This document shows positions 9,164 to 18,382 of a stretch of 64,000 bases of DNA, one piece after another. The position numbers were made by a program, and so were the translations under genes. This DNA comes from Bacteroidetes bacterium ADurb.Bin008. GTDB lineage: Bacteria > Bacteroidota > Bacteroidia > Bacteroidales > Tenuifilaceae. The stretch spans positions 1-64,000 of the forward strand of contig MWFE01000010.1 in assembly GCA_002071445.1 (NCBI GenBank), in the 5' to 3' direction. A model generated the notes under the pieces. That model saw only the letters and a program-made list of their open reading frames with translations. It had not been told where the DNA came from and did no database searches. How positions within the stretch are numbered: position 1 is the first letter of the stretch; every line of letters starts with the position of its first letter.

Positions 9164-10606
9164 ATGAAATCGCTAATTTACCACTTGACGCTGTCGCTAC
9201 TTATCTTTTCGAGCGGCGTGCTTAGCGCACAGAACAATGTGCCCGAGCGCTTGAATCTTCCCGGCGACAATCTAAACCTGTATGCCGTAATAAAACTCTT
9301 TCAGGAATGTAAAACCCTTGAAGAATTCGAAGGGAAATTGAATGATTCCGAACAGATGATTAACAACCTCGACCTTAATAATGATGGCAAAGTGGATTAC
9401 ATCATGGTTATGGACTATTCGGAGGGAAACTTGCACAATATTGTGCTTCGGGTGGCAATGAATGCCCACGAGGATCAGGATGTGGCCGTAATCATTGTAG
9501 AAAAGCAGAGTGATGGTTCTGTAATCGTACAGATTATCGGCGATGAAACGCTGTATGGGAAAGACTATATCATTGAGCCGAACTACGCCGAAACACCCAA
9601 TCCCGGATATAAGGGAAATACTAATTACAGCAGTTCAAGCTCCGGTTCAACAACAACATACTACGAAGTCTCAGAATGGCCGGTGGTTGTGCACATTTAC
9701 GAACCCTACTATACCTCATGGTACTCCCCCTGGTATTGGGGATTTTACCCACCATACTGGCATCCCTGGACGCCCTTTTTCTGGCATTTCTACTATGGTT
9801 ATCACTACCATTGGTGGGTTTATTACAACACTTACTACCGCCCCTGGCGATACTACAGGTGCCATCATGGTTACTTCACTGTTTACTATGGTAGGGTTCG
9901 ACACCATTCACCAACAGTAATAGTGAATATCAATCATAATGTCTATGTAAATACATATAGCAAGCCTGAAAAATTTGTTGACGGAGAGAAGTTTTTTGCC
10001 GAAAAAAATCCTAACGGGGCAAGCGGTTCGTTGAATAGTGTATCAAAAGAACCTAAAAGTTTAGACGAAAGCCAAAATCAAAAACAAATAGGACAATCCG
10101 TCAAGGGGTTGGATGACGGAAAACCCTCGGAGGATATTAAAAAGCCTTTGGTAAGACCGGTTCAGACCACTGTCAAGGATGAGAGAAATGATTCCGATAA
10201 TATCGGGAGAGAGAGTAATAGCAAGCCTACGCAAAAGGAACCGATTCAAACACAGGTTGTCAGTAGGCCTCAGGAAGCATCGAAAGAATCATCAGGCGAT
10301 AGGATAAGCCGTCCATCATCGGGTGCCGGCAAACCGAGTTCATCGGAAAGCCAGAAACCGAGCAGCAAGCCATCGGGTAATTCGAGTTCGTTTGGAAGTA
10401 AGCCGTCAAGTTCATCTGACAGCAAGCCCTCAAGTTCATCGAGCAGCAAACCTTCGAGTTCATCGAGCAGCAAGCCCTCAAGTTCATCAAGCAGCAAACC
10501 CTCGAGTTCATCAAGTAGTAAAACCTCCAGTTCGCCCAGCAGTTCTAAATCCGAAAGTGGAAAATCTCAAGGCAAATCATTTGACGGCACTTCTAAAAAG
10601 AGGTAG
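9164..10606 (+). CDS. Exported Trp/Tyr-rich protein with KPSSSSSS repeat tail
   Basis: A 480-aa protein with a signal peptide (ends SGVLSAQ, about residue 22). Residues about 60-75 carry an EF-hand-like calcium loop (DLNNDGKVDY). The middle part (about 165-250) is extremely rich in Trp, Tyr, His and Pro (YYTSWYSPWYWGFYPPYWHP). The last third is low complexity: Ser/Lys/Pro-rich with tandem KPSSSSS-type repeats (about residues 390-460) and a basic end. I do not recognise a family with a known role. The aromatic core suggests a surface or matrix protein, and the Ser-rich tail a flexible or glycosylated linker; both are inference. No T9SS sorting domain is present. Confidence 0.8.
   Translation: MKSLIYHLTLSLLIFSSGVLSAQNNVPERLNLPGDNLNLYAVIKLFQECKTLEEFEGKLNDSEQMINNLDLNNDGKVDYIMVMDYSEGNLHNIVLRVAMNAHEDQDVAVIIVEKQSDGSVIVQIIGDETLYGKDYIIEPNYAETPNPGYKGNTNYSSSSSGSTTTYYEVSEWPVVVHIYEPYYTSWYSPWYWGFYPPYWHPWTPFFWHFYYGYHYHWWVYYNTYYRPWRYYRCHHGYFTVYYGRVRHHSPTVIVNINHNVYVNTYSKPEKFVDGEKFFAEKNPNGASGSLNSVSKEPKSLDESQNQKQIGQSVKGLDDGKPSEDIKKPLVRPVQTTVKDERNDSDNIGRESNSKPTQKEPIQTQVVSRPQEASKESSGDRISRPSSGAGKPSSSESQKPSSKPSGNSSSFGSKPSSSSDSKPSSSSSSKPSSSSSSKPSSSSSSKPSSSSSSKTSSSPSSSKSESGKSQGKSFDGTSKKR
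10392..10548 (+). repeat. In-gene tandem repeat encoding KPSSSSS units
   Basis: A tandem array with a 24-base period, built around the unit AGCAAGCCCTCAAGTTCATC with small changes, lies inside the gene at 9164-10606. It encodes repeated Lys-Pro-Ser-rich units. Such arrays can change copy number by slipped-strand pairing. Confidence 0.8.
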
Positions 10607-10618
10607 AGTGTTACAATA

Positions 10619-10657
10619 AAAAACGCAGCATCATTCCCTTGGTGCTGCATTTTTTTA
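10619..10657 (+). terminator. Rho-independent terminator after the KPSSS-tail gene
   Basis: An inverted repeat GCAGCA ... TGCTGC with flanking A-run and T-run. It begins about 13 bases after the stop codon at 10606. It lies between convergent genes and could act in both directions. Confidence 0.75.
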
Positions 10658-10704
10658 TGTATTGTAATTGTGGATCAATGCATAAAATTTGCAAAACGGG
10701 TTTG

Positions 10705-12990
10705 CTATGGCAGAACCCCCTCCAGTTCACTGAGAATATCGCTGACCTCCTTGATCAGATTGGTTATTTCCACTTCCAGCCCTTTTAGCCTGTTGGGTTG
10801 CGATAGGTTTTCCGAGTAAACATCAACCACGGCCTTGAGCTTAAAAAGCAGTTCCTTGGCCTTTACAACCTTCGGTTTCAGTTCAGTATCCCCCTTGGCC
10901 TTTTGGGCAATAATGCCGTATTGGAATTCGAAAATGGAGATAAAGACATTGGCCTGCATAACCAAAGAATCTTGGGCTGCAAAGGCTTGCTTCAAATCGG
11001 GGGGTGATGTCACCACCTCTTCAGGAGCTGAATCATCCTTGAAGCAGAGTTCGGGTTTTAGATTGCACACCAGTTCCAGAGTTTCTTCAACATGATGCTT
11101 TGTTTTGAGCAGCTTACCATTGAGCGTTTCAACCATGGAGAGGTCTTTCCCTGTGAGGTCGATTCTGCTAAAATCCTGAAGATTACGTATGTCCCTGTCA
11201 ATCTCGGCAAGTTTGGTGGAGAGGTAGGCACCGGTTTCTACCTCCTGCTCTTGCGGATAAATTTTGCTCAGGTTGCCCTTGGCCAGTTGTAACTTCTGAA
11301 GCTGGTCGAAAAACCAGGACTGAAGCCCTGCCACAATGCTGTCGTGCGAAGCCAAAGCAAGTTTAAGGTTAAAATCAGCCATTCGATTGGCAAAATCGTC
11401 AATGGCTTCGTAGGCTTTTTCGCGGCACAGACCGCAGGCCGTGTTGCGGATGATGCTCCTAAGGCTCTCAGGGGCCGCTTTGGTTTTAACGCTTGCCGGA
11501 ATCTGTTTCAGCATTTCAACCTCCCTCTCGTAAACCCTTCGGTAAAGCTCCTGTTCAAGCCTCTCCGTTTGCATTTTGATCAGTTGCCCCTCAACGCTCT
11601 GGTCAGTGTGGATGGGTTTGAAAACATCGGCAAATCGTAGCGATGCAATTACCTGTTCCAGATCATCGGCTTTTTCAATCTTGGGTTGCTTTTCCAGCTG
11701 AACCAGAGTATATGCCAAATCTTTCAGCCTTTTCAGGTTGTGATCCTCATCGTGATAAAGCGAGGCATAACCGATGATGGATTCGTACTCCTTGCGAAAT
11801 ACATTGTTAAACGTGCTGTTCCCACGATACTTGAAAACGATTTCCTCGTGTGCCTTTAGCAGTTGACGATAGTACTGAAGCAGCTTGAAAAGGCTACCCG
11901 AAATGGCATCGGTATTACCCGTTCGGTAGTTGAGGCTGTAAACCTCGAGATGGTTTTTGAGGTTGGCAAAAATGGTGATGAAATTGATGAAATCCCTCTC
12001 CTGCCGATATGTCTCGGCATTGATTAGCCCGGCCCTGTAGTCGTTTTCGATTTTCAGCTTCCGCTTTTCGATATTGGCGAAATTCACCTCGTCGCCCGTA
12101 ACCTGTTCCATACGGTACAACGACTTGTAGTTGGCAACAATGATGAGAGGGTACTTACTGTAATTAATCAACTCGGTGAGCATCTGGCGATTTACCTGAA
12201 GGTTGTCGGAATTAGCCAGAAAATGGCTTAAGGGCCCTGTGTTCAGTTCCACAGGTTCGCTATTGCCTGTCAGCAAAGCATACACCCTAATAGAGTGAAG
12301 GCGGGTATCGAAATTCTTCTGCTCGAAAAGCCTGATGGTTGAGCTGAAACGGTACTCCTTTTTCTTGGTATTGGCCTCTATAAAATTGCCGAACTCGCCA
12401 ATTATGCCCAACAGGGCATTGGTGGGTGTGGTCAATCGTGATAGGTTCTGCAGTTGCGATGCCACCAATCCCAATATCTGATCGCGATCGTTGTTGGTGA
12501 TAGCCCTCACGTTGATCTCGGCATCAATAAAATCGCTAGCCGAGTAAAGCGGGAGGTTGTCAATTATTCTGATGTTGTCAATATTATCGCTCACATAGGT
12601 TCTGTATTTTTGATCTTTGTCTCTGGAAATCTGGAAGTTGTAAAGAGGATATGTTACATCATTATCACCAAAGAAACGCACGTTCTTCAATCGGGCAGTG
12701 ATGAATAGATATTCGAGGTACTCTTCTGAAGGGCCTGTACGCCGCGAACGCCTTTTTGGGGCTTCGGGATTATTTCTCACGAAATCCAGCTCGTTGATCA
12801 ACACGTTGAACTTTTCGCCATTAAGAAGGTAAATGTCGGTGGAAAGGTATTGCCATTCGCCTGAAAACTTGTAGTTTACGGTATCGGAAAAAAGCAGTGT
12901 CGGTTCAATGTCGCGTTGTCCAATGCCCTCGAATGCCACAAACAATAGTAAAAAGGTAGTTAAAAGTTGACGAAAAAGTTTTGTTCTCAT
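10705..12990 (-). CDS. Exported protein of unknown function, helical/coiled-coil
   Basis: A 761-aa protein. The start at 12990 is chosen over the longer frame because it gives a clean signal peptide (MRTKLFRQLLTTFLLLFVAF, cleavage near GIGQ). The rest is mainly predicted alpha-helical and charged with heptad-like stretches, and it has no recognised catalytic motif. A CGLC pair occurs mid-protein (RNTACGLCREKAYEAIDDF). I do not recognise the family. A structural or scaffolding role in the periplasm or at the envelope is possible but not shown. Confidence 0.72.
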   Translation of the reverse strand: MRTKLFRQLLTTFLLLFVAFEGIGQRDIEPTLLFSDTVNYKFSGEWQYLSTDIYLLNGEKFNVLINELDFVRNNPEAPKRRSRRTGPSEEYLEYLFITARLKNVRFFGDNDVTYPLYNFQISRDKDQKYRTYVSDNIDNIRIIDNLPLYSASDFIDAEINVRAITNNDRDQILGLVASQLQNLSRLTTPTNALLGIIGEFGNFIEANTKKKEYRFSSTIRLFEQKNFDTRLHSIRVYALLTGNSEPVELNTGPLSHFLANSDNLQVNRQMLTELINYSKYPLIIVANYKSLYRMEQVTGDEVNFANIEKRKLKIENDYRAGLINAETYRQERDFINFITIFANLKNHLEVYSLNYRTGNTDAISGSLFKLLQYYRQLLKAHEEIVFKYRGNSTFNNVFRKEYESIIGYASLYHDEDHNLKRLKDLAYTLVQLEKQPKIEKADDLEQVIASLRFADVFKPIHTDQSVEGQLIKMQTERLEQELYRRVYEREVEMLKQIPASVKTKAAPESLRSIIRNTACGLCREKAYEAIDDFANRMADFNLKLALASHDSIVAGLQSWFFDQLQKLQLAKGNLSKIYPQEQEVETGAYLSTKLAEIDRDIRNLQDFSRIDLTGKDLSMVETLNGKLLKTKHHVEETLELVCNLKPELCFKDDSAPEEVVTSPPDLKQAFAAQDSLVMQANVFISIFEFQYGIIAQKAKGDTELKPKVVKAKELLFKLKAVVDVYSENLSQPNRLKGLEVEITNLIKEVSDILSELEGVLP

Positions 12991-13066
12991 TTCTTTCACG
13001 ATTACTGAACACACAGATAAACGTATTTCGGAATATCGAATTGCAAAAGGGAGCAAATATCGTACC

Positions 13067-14242
13067 CTAACTCACCCTGTCGGGCGGGGTAACCACCCTG
13101 TTGGGATCGAACATGTAGCGATAGGTTACGTGTACCTTGCGGACCTCAGCTCCAATTTGCTCCACCAATTTTTGCATGGTTGGGTTAAAATCACCAATCC
13201 AGTTCATCTCAATCTCTCTGTATGGGTAATCATCTTTCAGAGCATAGCTGGCGAAGTGTGCAATCAGCGCTCCGTCGATACCCTTTCCCTGGTACTGCGG
13301 TATAACTCCATAGATAAGCCCCAGCGCTCTTTTACATACTTTTTTCACCCTTAGCAGGTACAGCAGGCGTAGTTTGCCCCAAAAGTTCAACTTGCCATTG
13401 AGATGCTTCACCACCTGATTGAGGTCGGGTACCATTACCAGCATCCCGATGGGATCGTTGAGATGATATGCAAAGATTATTAGCCTCTCATCTAAAATGG
13501 GTTTTATGGTTTTTAGCAGTGCCAGGGCATGTGTCCTTGACATTTTTGTAACACCAGCAAATTTTTCCCAGGCCCTGTTGAAAATGGCAACAAAATCGTC
13601 GGCGTATTTTAGAAGATTTTTTCGCGAAATGCACTCCACCCTGTACTCAGGGTTTTGGGCAATTCGTTTAGCTTTTTCCCATACCACTGGCTCGATTCTA
13701 TCTGCCGATACGGGCATATGGTATGTCAGCTGTTGGAAATACTCTTTAAATCCGTAGTGTTCGAAAAGCTCAGGATAGTAGAGGAGGCTATACACCGTGC
13801 AGTAGTTTGGTTCATACTCGCCTTTAATGAGCAAGCCCCACCAGTGCTCCCGGGTTCCAAAGTTTATGGGGCCATCCATTGCTTCTATACCCTTTGCCAT
13901 GAGCCAATTGCGGCACGCATCGAACAGCATGTCGGCTGCCGTTTGGCAGTGGATACACTCAAAGAAACCCATACCACCCGTTGGCTGTGCATTTGATTTA
14001 ATCGCAGAGTAATCAACAAAAGCGGCAACCCTGCCCACAGTTTCGCCGGAGCTATTTTTTAGAATCCAACGAATGGCCTCGCCATTGCGGAAATGCTTGT
14101 TTGTTTTGGGATTGAAAACGTTTTCAACATCAATATCCAAAGGCCTTATCCAATTAGGATTGTTCTTATATAACCTGATGGGCAGAGTTAAAAATTCCTT
14201 TTGGGAAGCTTTATCGTTTACTTCAATAATAACATATTTCAT
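13067..14242 (-). CDS. GNAT-fold acetyltransferase-like protein
   Basis: A 391-aa cytosolic protein. The start at 14242 (MKYVIIEVND) is preferred because the upstream in-frame extension runs back into the preceding gene and is not conserved-looking. The N-terminal region (PIRLYKNNPNWIRPLDIDV ... GETVGRVAAFVDY) and the C-terminal region (GLIYGVIPQYQGKGIDGALI) match the GNAT pattern, the latter resembling the acetyl-CoA-binding Q/RxxGxG/A loop (QYQGKGI). This ~390-aa type is widespread in Bacteroidota and lacks a known substrate. It lies 83 bases downstream of the PAS sensor gene on the same strand. Confidence 0.75.
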   Translation of the reverse strand: MKYVIIEVNDKASQKEFLTLPIRLYKNNPNWIRPLDIDVENVFNPKTNKHFRNGEAIRWILKNSSGETVGRVAAFVDYSAIKSNAQPTGGMGFFECIHCQTAADMLFDACRNWLMAKGIEAMDGPINFGTREHWWGLLIKGEYEPNYCTVYSLLYYPELFEHYGFKEYFQQLTYHMPVSADRIEPVVWEKAKRIAQNPEYRVECISRKNLLKYADDFVAIFNRAWEKFAGVTKMSRTHALALLKTIKPILDERLIIFAYHLNDPIGMLVMVPDLNQVVKHLNGKLNFWGKLRLLYLLRVKKVCKRALGLIYGVIPQYQGKGIDGALIAHFASYALKDDYPYREIEMNWIGDFNPTMQKLVEQIGAEVRKVHVTYRYMFDPNRVVTPPDRVS

Positions 14243-14325
14243 ATCAATCTGTTTTGACCAGAGAGTTAACGCTGCAAAGATAAAAAAAAGAGACATTTTT
14301 AAGCCCCGGAGGGAGCCATCCATCA

Positions 14326-16833
14326 TTATTCAGGTTTCAGGGCTATCCCTGAAAAATTGACAACCTTTCCTCCCTTAATGCGAGGACGTACATAGAATAC
14401 CATGGGCTTAATGCTATTTTCGGCAGTTTTTGCCTCAATTCGGATGGGTTTAAGTTCAGAGAGGGTTGCCATGCGCTCAATCGCATTCCTCATCTTAATC
14501 ACCTCGCGTTGGGGGAAGAAATCCCAAACATACAAGCCCTTTTCGACCTGTTCCTTGGTGACCCCAAAAAAACGGCATCCCGTTAGGTTAAGAAAATCGA
14601 CTTTCCCATCCTTGTCTATGAGGAAAACGATTTGAGGTAATATTTCAGTTAACTCTTTATACCTTTTTTCATTCAGTTCCACTTGCTTTTGTGATGCTTC
14701 GCGCTCAAAGGAAAAGGCAACAACGTTTGATATGGTTTTTAAAAGGCTGATCTCTGTATCAACCCAGTTCCTCTTATCCTTACATTCCGATAAGCTGATG
14801 TAACCATAGTTTTTCTCTGCCATGCAAAGGGGGAAGAGCAGAAAACTTTTTACCTCACGCATAGTCGGCCGACCGGCAAAAACAGCAGGAAGGTCTTGCA
14901 TTATATCGTTTGCCATGAGGTGTTCTTTGTCTTTAAGGGCTTCCTGAAGGGCAGATAGTGGCATATTATTGCAGCTGCCAAGTTGAGGTTTAATGCCGTG
15001 ATTATGCCATTCGCATATTTTCAATGTTTTATCCTTTTCAGGGGCATTTTCAAAGATACACACCCGGCTCACATCGAAAAACTCTCCTATCATCCTCAAT
15101 ACCTCTTCATTTTTTTGATTGAATTGAGCGTTGGTATTCAGGACAAATGAAATTTCCGACAGGAGTTCGCGCTGCCTTAGGATCTTGGTAAGGTCTTCCT
15201 TGTTTTGTCGTAGTTCTAATTCAATTCTCTTTTGGCCGGAAATATCAGTTATTGTTCCGGTTGCTCTCAGCTTATTCTCGTATTCATCACGGACAATTCG
15301 ACTCTTGGAATGAATCCAAATATATTCACCACCCTTTTTGCGAATTCTCAGCTCCATTTCAAGCACCTCACCCGAAATGAAAAATGTTTTTAGTCGCTGG
15401 ATTACTTCATCATAATCATCAGGATGAATTATTTTCTCATAAAGCTCTTCGGAGGGTTCAATCTCCTTGGGAAGGTATCCAAAAATGGTGTATGCCATAG
15501 AAGAAATGAAAACCTCTCCGGTGGTATAATCATAATCCCAAAAACCTACATTTCCTGCCGAAATGGCCAGTTTCAACCGTTCTTCGCTCTTTTCAATTTT
15601 TATGCTGTTGCCTTTACACTCTGTTATGTCCCGAAGGGTTGTAACGAAAAGTAACCCCGCTTTTTGCCTGATAAAAAAACAGGATTGCTGAACGTACTTA
15701 ATTTCACCAGATTTGGAAGCAACGGTTGTTTCGCACGTTTTTCCTTCCATGGTATTAACTCCCGTATGCATAATGGCCAAAACTGTCTTTTTAAGCAGGC
15801 TGACAAAGTTATCAGGAGTATCCGTATAAAAGGGCAATGATTCCTGATTATCCCATATAATCGTTCCCATTATCTTATCCCGCTTAATACCAGTTATTTG
15901 CTCCATCGTTTTGTTCCACTCAACGGTTACCCCCTTTTCATCAAAAAGAGCGACTCCATCATTGGAATTAAGGAAAAAACAATTAATTATATTTAAGGCA
16001 TCGTTTTTCTCCGATTCGCACTTTTTGTATTCACTGATATCTATCTGTAATCCTGCTATCTTTAAAGGCTCGCCGTTGGCATCCCATGCCGTAACCTGAT
16101 AAACCCCCATTAACCAGCTGTATTCGTTCCGACTATCCTTTGCTTTATATTCCCAATAACCGGTGTTCTCTTTGCTTTGCCGGAGGTTATCGATCATGGC
16201 ATGGAATCCTTGCAAAGAGTCGGGATGCAATACTTTTTCCCACGATAGTGAATTAGTCTTCACGTCGTTGGCATTGTAGCCAAGTATTGAAAAGAATTCC
16301 TGGCCAACACTTGCCTTACCGTCAGAGATATCATACTCCCAGGTACCGAGTTTGGCCAATAGAAGTGCCTGCCTTAAGTTATCATACGAAAAAGCCGAAA
16401 GGACATCTGCCCGCTCCTGTGTCCCGATATTTTTAAATTCGAACATAAGAGAGGCCTTGCCTTTCCATTGAATCTTTTTTGCTCTGGGCTGTACCCGGCA
16501 CTCTTTGCCGCTGATGCTGACTAATTTCAGGGCATTATCTGTCTGATATCCTTTCAGAGCAGAAGTTTTGGTAAAGATTTTTACCAGTAGAGTACCGGTT
16601 GGGTAAACAAACAAATCCTCAACCCTATTCCCCTTTAAACTTTTTATTGGTAAACCAAATAGCTTTACGCTCTCATTATTGGCATGTACAACAACACCAT
16701 CCGTTAAAATTAATATGGGCTTAAAGGATAAGTCAACTATGTCCTTAACCAGCTCGTCAAGCAGGTCGTTGTTGCGGTCAATCAGGTTTAGGGCTTTGTT
16801 ATACTGTTTTCCCCAAGTGCTTTTCTTCTTCAT
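14326..16833 (-). CDS. Multi-PAS/GAF sensor protein without a kinase domain
   Basis: An 835-aa soluble protein with PAS domains at about residues 30-130, 150-270, 280-405 and 420-545 (with PAC ends such as ATGTITDISGQKRIE), a GAF domain at about 565-710, and a last PAS at about 725-830. It ends directly after the last PAS (VVNFSGIALKPE). No HisKA, HATPase, GGDEF, EAL or HTH domain is present, so it has sensing modules but no output module. It must either act by protein contact or be a shortened hybrid kinase. The sequence just downstream does not encode a kinase in any frame, so a recent frameshift is unlikely. Confidence 0.85.
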   Translation of the reverse strand: MKKKSTWGKQYNKALNLIDRNNDLLDELVKDIVDLSFKPILILTDGVVVHANNESVKLFGLPIKSLKGNRVEDLFVYPTGTLLVKIFTKTSALKGYQTDNALKLVSISGKECRVQPRAKKIQWKGKASLMFEFKNIGTQERADVLSAFSYDNLRQALLLAKLGTWEYDISDGKASVGQEFFSILGYNANDVKTNSLSWEKVLHPDSLQGFHAMIDNLRQSKENTGYWEYKAKDSRNEYSWLMGVYQVTAWDANGEPLKIAGLQIDISEYKKCESEKNDALNIINCFFLNSNDGVALFDEKGVTVEWNKTMEQITGIKRDKIMGTIIWDNQESLPFYTDTPDNFVSLLKKTVLAIMHTGVNTMEGKTCETTVASKSGEIKYVQQSCFFIRQKAGLLFVTTLRDITECKGNSIKIEKSEERLKLAISAGNVGFWDYDYTTGEVFISSMAYTIFGYLPKEIEPSEELYEKIIHPDDYDEVIQRLKTFFISGEVLEMELRIRKKGGEYIWIHSKSRIVRDEYENKLRATGTITDISGQKRIELELRQNKEDLTKILRQRELLSEISFVLNTNAQFNQKNEEVLRMIGEFFDVSRVCIFENAPEKDKTLKICEWHNHGIKPQLGSCNNMPLSALQEALKDKEHLMANDIMQDLPAVFAGRPTMREVKSFLLFPLCMAEKNYGYISLSECKDKRNWVDTEISLLKTISNVVAFSFEREASQKQVELNEKRYKELTEILPQIVFLIDKDGKVDFLNLTGCRFFGVTKEQVEKGLYVWDFFPQREVIKMRNAIERMATLSELKPIRIEAKTAENSIKPMVFYVRPRIKGGKVVNFSGIALKPE

Positions 16834-17253
16834 ATCCGGTGATTAGATATCAAAACAGGCCAAATTACACTTTTTTCTGTGATATTGCTCACTTTTTGTA
16901 TTCATTTTCTTCATCGATGCATAGAATACGCTGCCATGTGCAAGTAGGGCAGATATGGCATGAAATGCCTCAAATTTTAAGCCATTTCCTTTATACTATT
17001 TGGTAAGTTGGCGAAACGCAGGGTTAAAACGTGAGGTTAGGAGCAATCGGTTAAGCGCGATGATTGCTGGGCAAACGGGCGTATGGGGGTGCATTAATAA
17101 AAAAAATTGATATATTTGGGTGTGCTATATTGCACTGTCGCACCAAATTCAGGTTAAGAAATATGGTGCAAATTTTGTGGGAAGGAAAGGAGTGACGTTG
17201 TCCTGAAAACAAAGCATACTTTTTTTATTACGAAATTCAAATTGAATTTAAAA
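16834..17253. other. Divergent intergenic region before the XRE regulator
   Basis: About 420 bases between the divergent PAS-sensor and XRE genes. It contains a possible -7 box TATATTTG at 17111-17118 reading toward the XRE gene, and a TTGCAC ... GTGCAA inverted pair at about 17129-17169 that could be an operator. No small ORF is convincing. Confidence 0.4.
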
Positions 17254-17649
17254 ATGAGCGAAGTTGAGCGAATAAAACAGGTAAGGCAAGCTCTTAATCA
17301 CAGCCAGGCGTCATTTAGCCAGGCTCTTGGAATACAGCAGGGTTCCTATTCCGATATTGAGCGGGGGAAGATAGGGATAAGTTCGGCTGTTCTCAAGTCG
17401 TTAATCACCACCTTTCGGGTCAATCCACTTTGGTTGTATGTGGGTAAGGGCGAGATGTTTTTTGAAGAGGAGCAAATATCTGAAAATCCATTAACTAATA
17501 ATCAAAATAAGGGGGCTTCTGTTGCTGTTTCCGATAGCGTTGATAGCTCCAAAGAACAAGATTTCCCTTTAGGTATCCTTCTGAAAAATCAAAAGAACCA
17601 TATAAAGAACATTAAAGAGCTGATAGATTTCTTGAATGAGGAATATTAA
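17254..17649 (+). CDS. XRE-family helix-turn-helix regulator
   Basis: A 131-aa protein. ATG at 17254 is preferred over an upstream TTG. Residues about 5-65 form a Cro/C1-type HTH (IKQVRQALNHSQASFSQALG ... YSDIERGKIGISSAVLKSLI). The remainder is a polar linker and a short C-terminal helix (NIKELIDFLNEEY), possibly for dimerisation. No peptidase S24 or toxin partner is adjacent: the next gene is ispD on the opposite strand, 25 bases away. It is a DNA-binding repressor type; its targets are unknown. Confidence 0.85.
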   Translation: MSEVERIKQVRQALNHSQASFSQALGIQQGSYSDIERGKIGISSAVLKSLITTFRVNPLWLYVGKGEMFFEEEQISENPLTNNQNKGASVAVSDSVDSSKEQDFPLGILLKNQKNHIKNIKELIDFLNEEY

Positions 17650-17674
17650 CAGCTTCCCTCGCCAGCGGCATTTG

Positions 17675-18373
17675 CTATTTATCGGCCATCTCCCCCCGAT
17701 TTGTTAAAATAGCATGGGCAAAAATCAAGTCCGAGGGAGTTGTTATTTTGATGTTATCCCGTTCGCCTTCAACCAGGTTAATCTTTTCCCCATTTGCCTC
17801 GGCCACCGATGCATCGTCAGTGAAATTTTCATTCCAAGGAGCGGAGTAATGGCTTTTCAACTTCTGTAAGTCGAAAACCTGAGGGGTTTGAACTATCCAG
17901 ATTGTACTACGGGAGGTAGCAGAAGTATCGTCAGGCTGTTGGCCAATGCGGATTGAGTCTGTGGCCCTAATGGCAGGAATAGCATTTCCCGCCCCTTGGG
18001 CGGCATTGAAGCATTTCTCTATCAATGCTTCCGTTACAAGTGGTCTAACCCCGTCGTGAACGGCCACCCATCCCTCCTGGTTACCCAGGGAAGCGAGCCC
18101 GTTTTTTACCGAGTGGAAGCGGGTTGCACCTCCCTCTACCAAACGGTGCGGAATGGTAAAGTTAAACTCCTTGCAAAGCAGTTCCCAGCGTGTCATTTCG
18201 CCCTTGGGCAGCACCAGCACGATGGAGTCAATGGTTTTGATAGCATGAAACGTCTTAATGGTATGCATCAACATTGGCAAGCCATGTAATGGGATGAACT
18301 GTTTGGGGGTGCAGGATTCCATTCTGGTACCCGAACCTCCCGCCACGATCAGCGCAAAACGTTTTAACTCCAT
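17675..18373 (-). CDS. ispD: 2-C-methyl-D-erythritol 4-phosphate cytidylyltransferase
   Basis: A 232-aa protein that joins CTP and MEP to form CDP-ME in the MEP isoprenoid pathway. The nucleotide-binding loop AGGSGTRM is at residues 11-18 and is followed by TPKQFIPLHG. The conserved motifs VHDGVRPL and FTDDASVAE are also present. Length is typical for IspD. It sits 9 bases downstream of lspA in a minus-strand cluster. ispG of the same pathway is also in this window, 30 kb away. Confidence 0.95.
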   Translation of the reverse strand: MELKRFALIVAGGSGTRMESCTPKQFIPLHGLPMLMHTIKTFHAIKTIDSIVLVLPKGEMTRWELLCKEFNFTIPHRLVEGGATRFHSVKNGLASLGNQEGWVAVHDGVRPLVTEALIEKCFNAAQGAGNAIPAIRATDSIRIGQQPDDTSATSRSTIWIVQTPQVFDLQKLKSHYSAPWNENFTDDASVAEANGEKINLVEGERDNIKITTPSDLIFAHAILTNRGEMADK

Positions 18374-18382
18374 GCCGCTTAT

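Noticed and set aside
10260-10514. Antisense Leu/Glu- and Cys/Met-rich repeat ORFs
   Set aside because: They mirror the KPSSSSS tandem repeat on the other strand and have no independent support.
10392-10548. Possible CRISPR array
   Set aside because: The repeat is in frame, has no unique spacers and encodes KPSSSSS units.
14243-14325. Frameshifted kinase domain after the PAS sensor
   Set aside because: None of the frames downstream encodes HisKA or HATPase motifs before the GNAT-like gene begins.
17254-17649. XRE protein as antitoxin of a toxin-antitoxin pair
   Set aside because: No small partner gene is found on either side; the neighbours are ispD and the PAS sensor.
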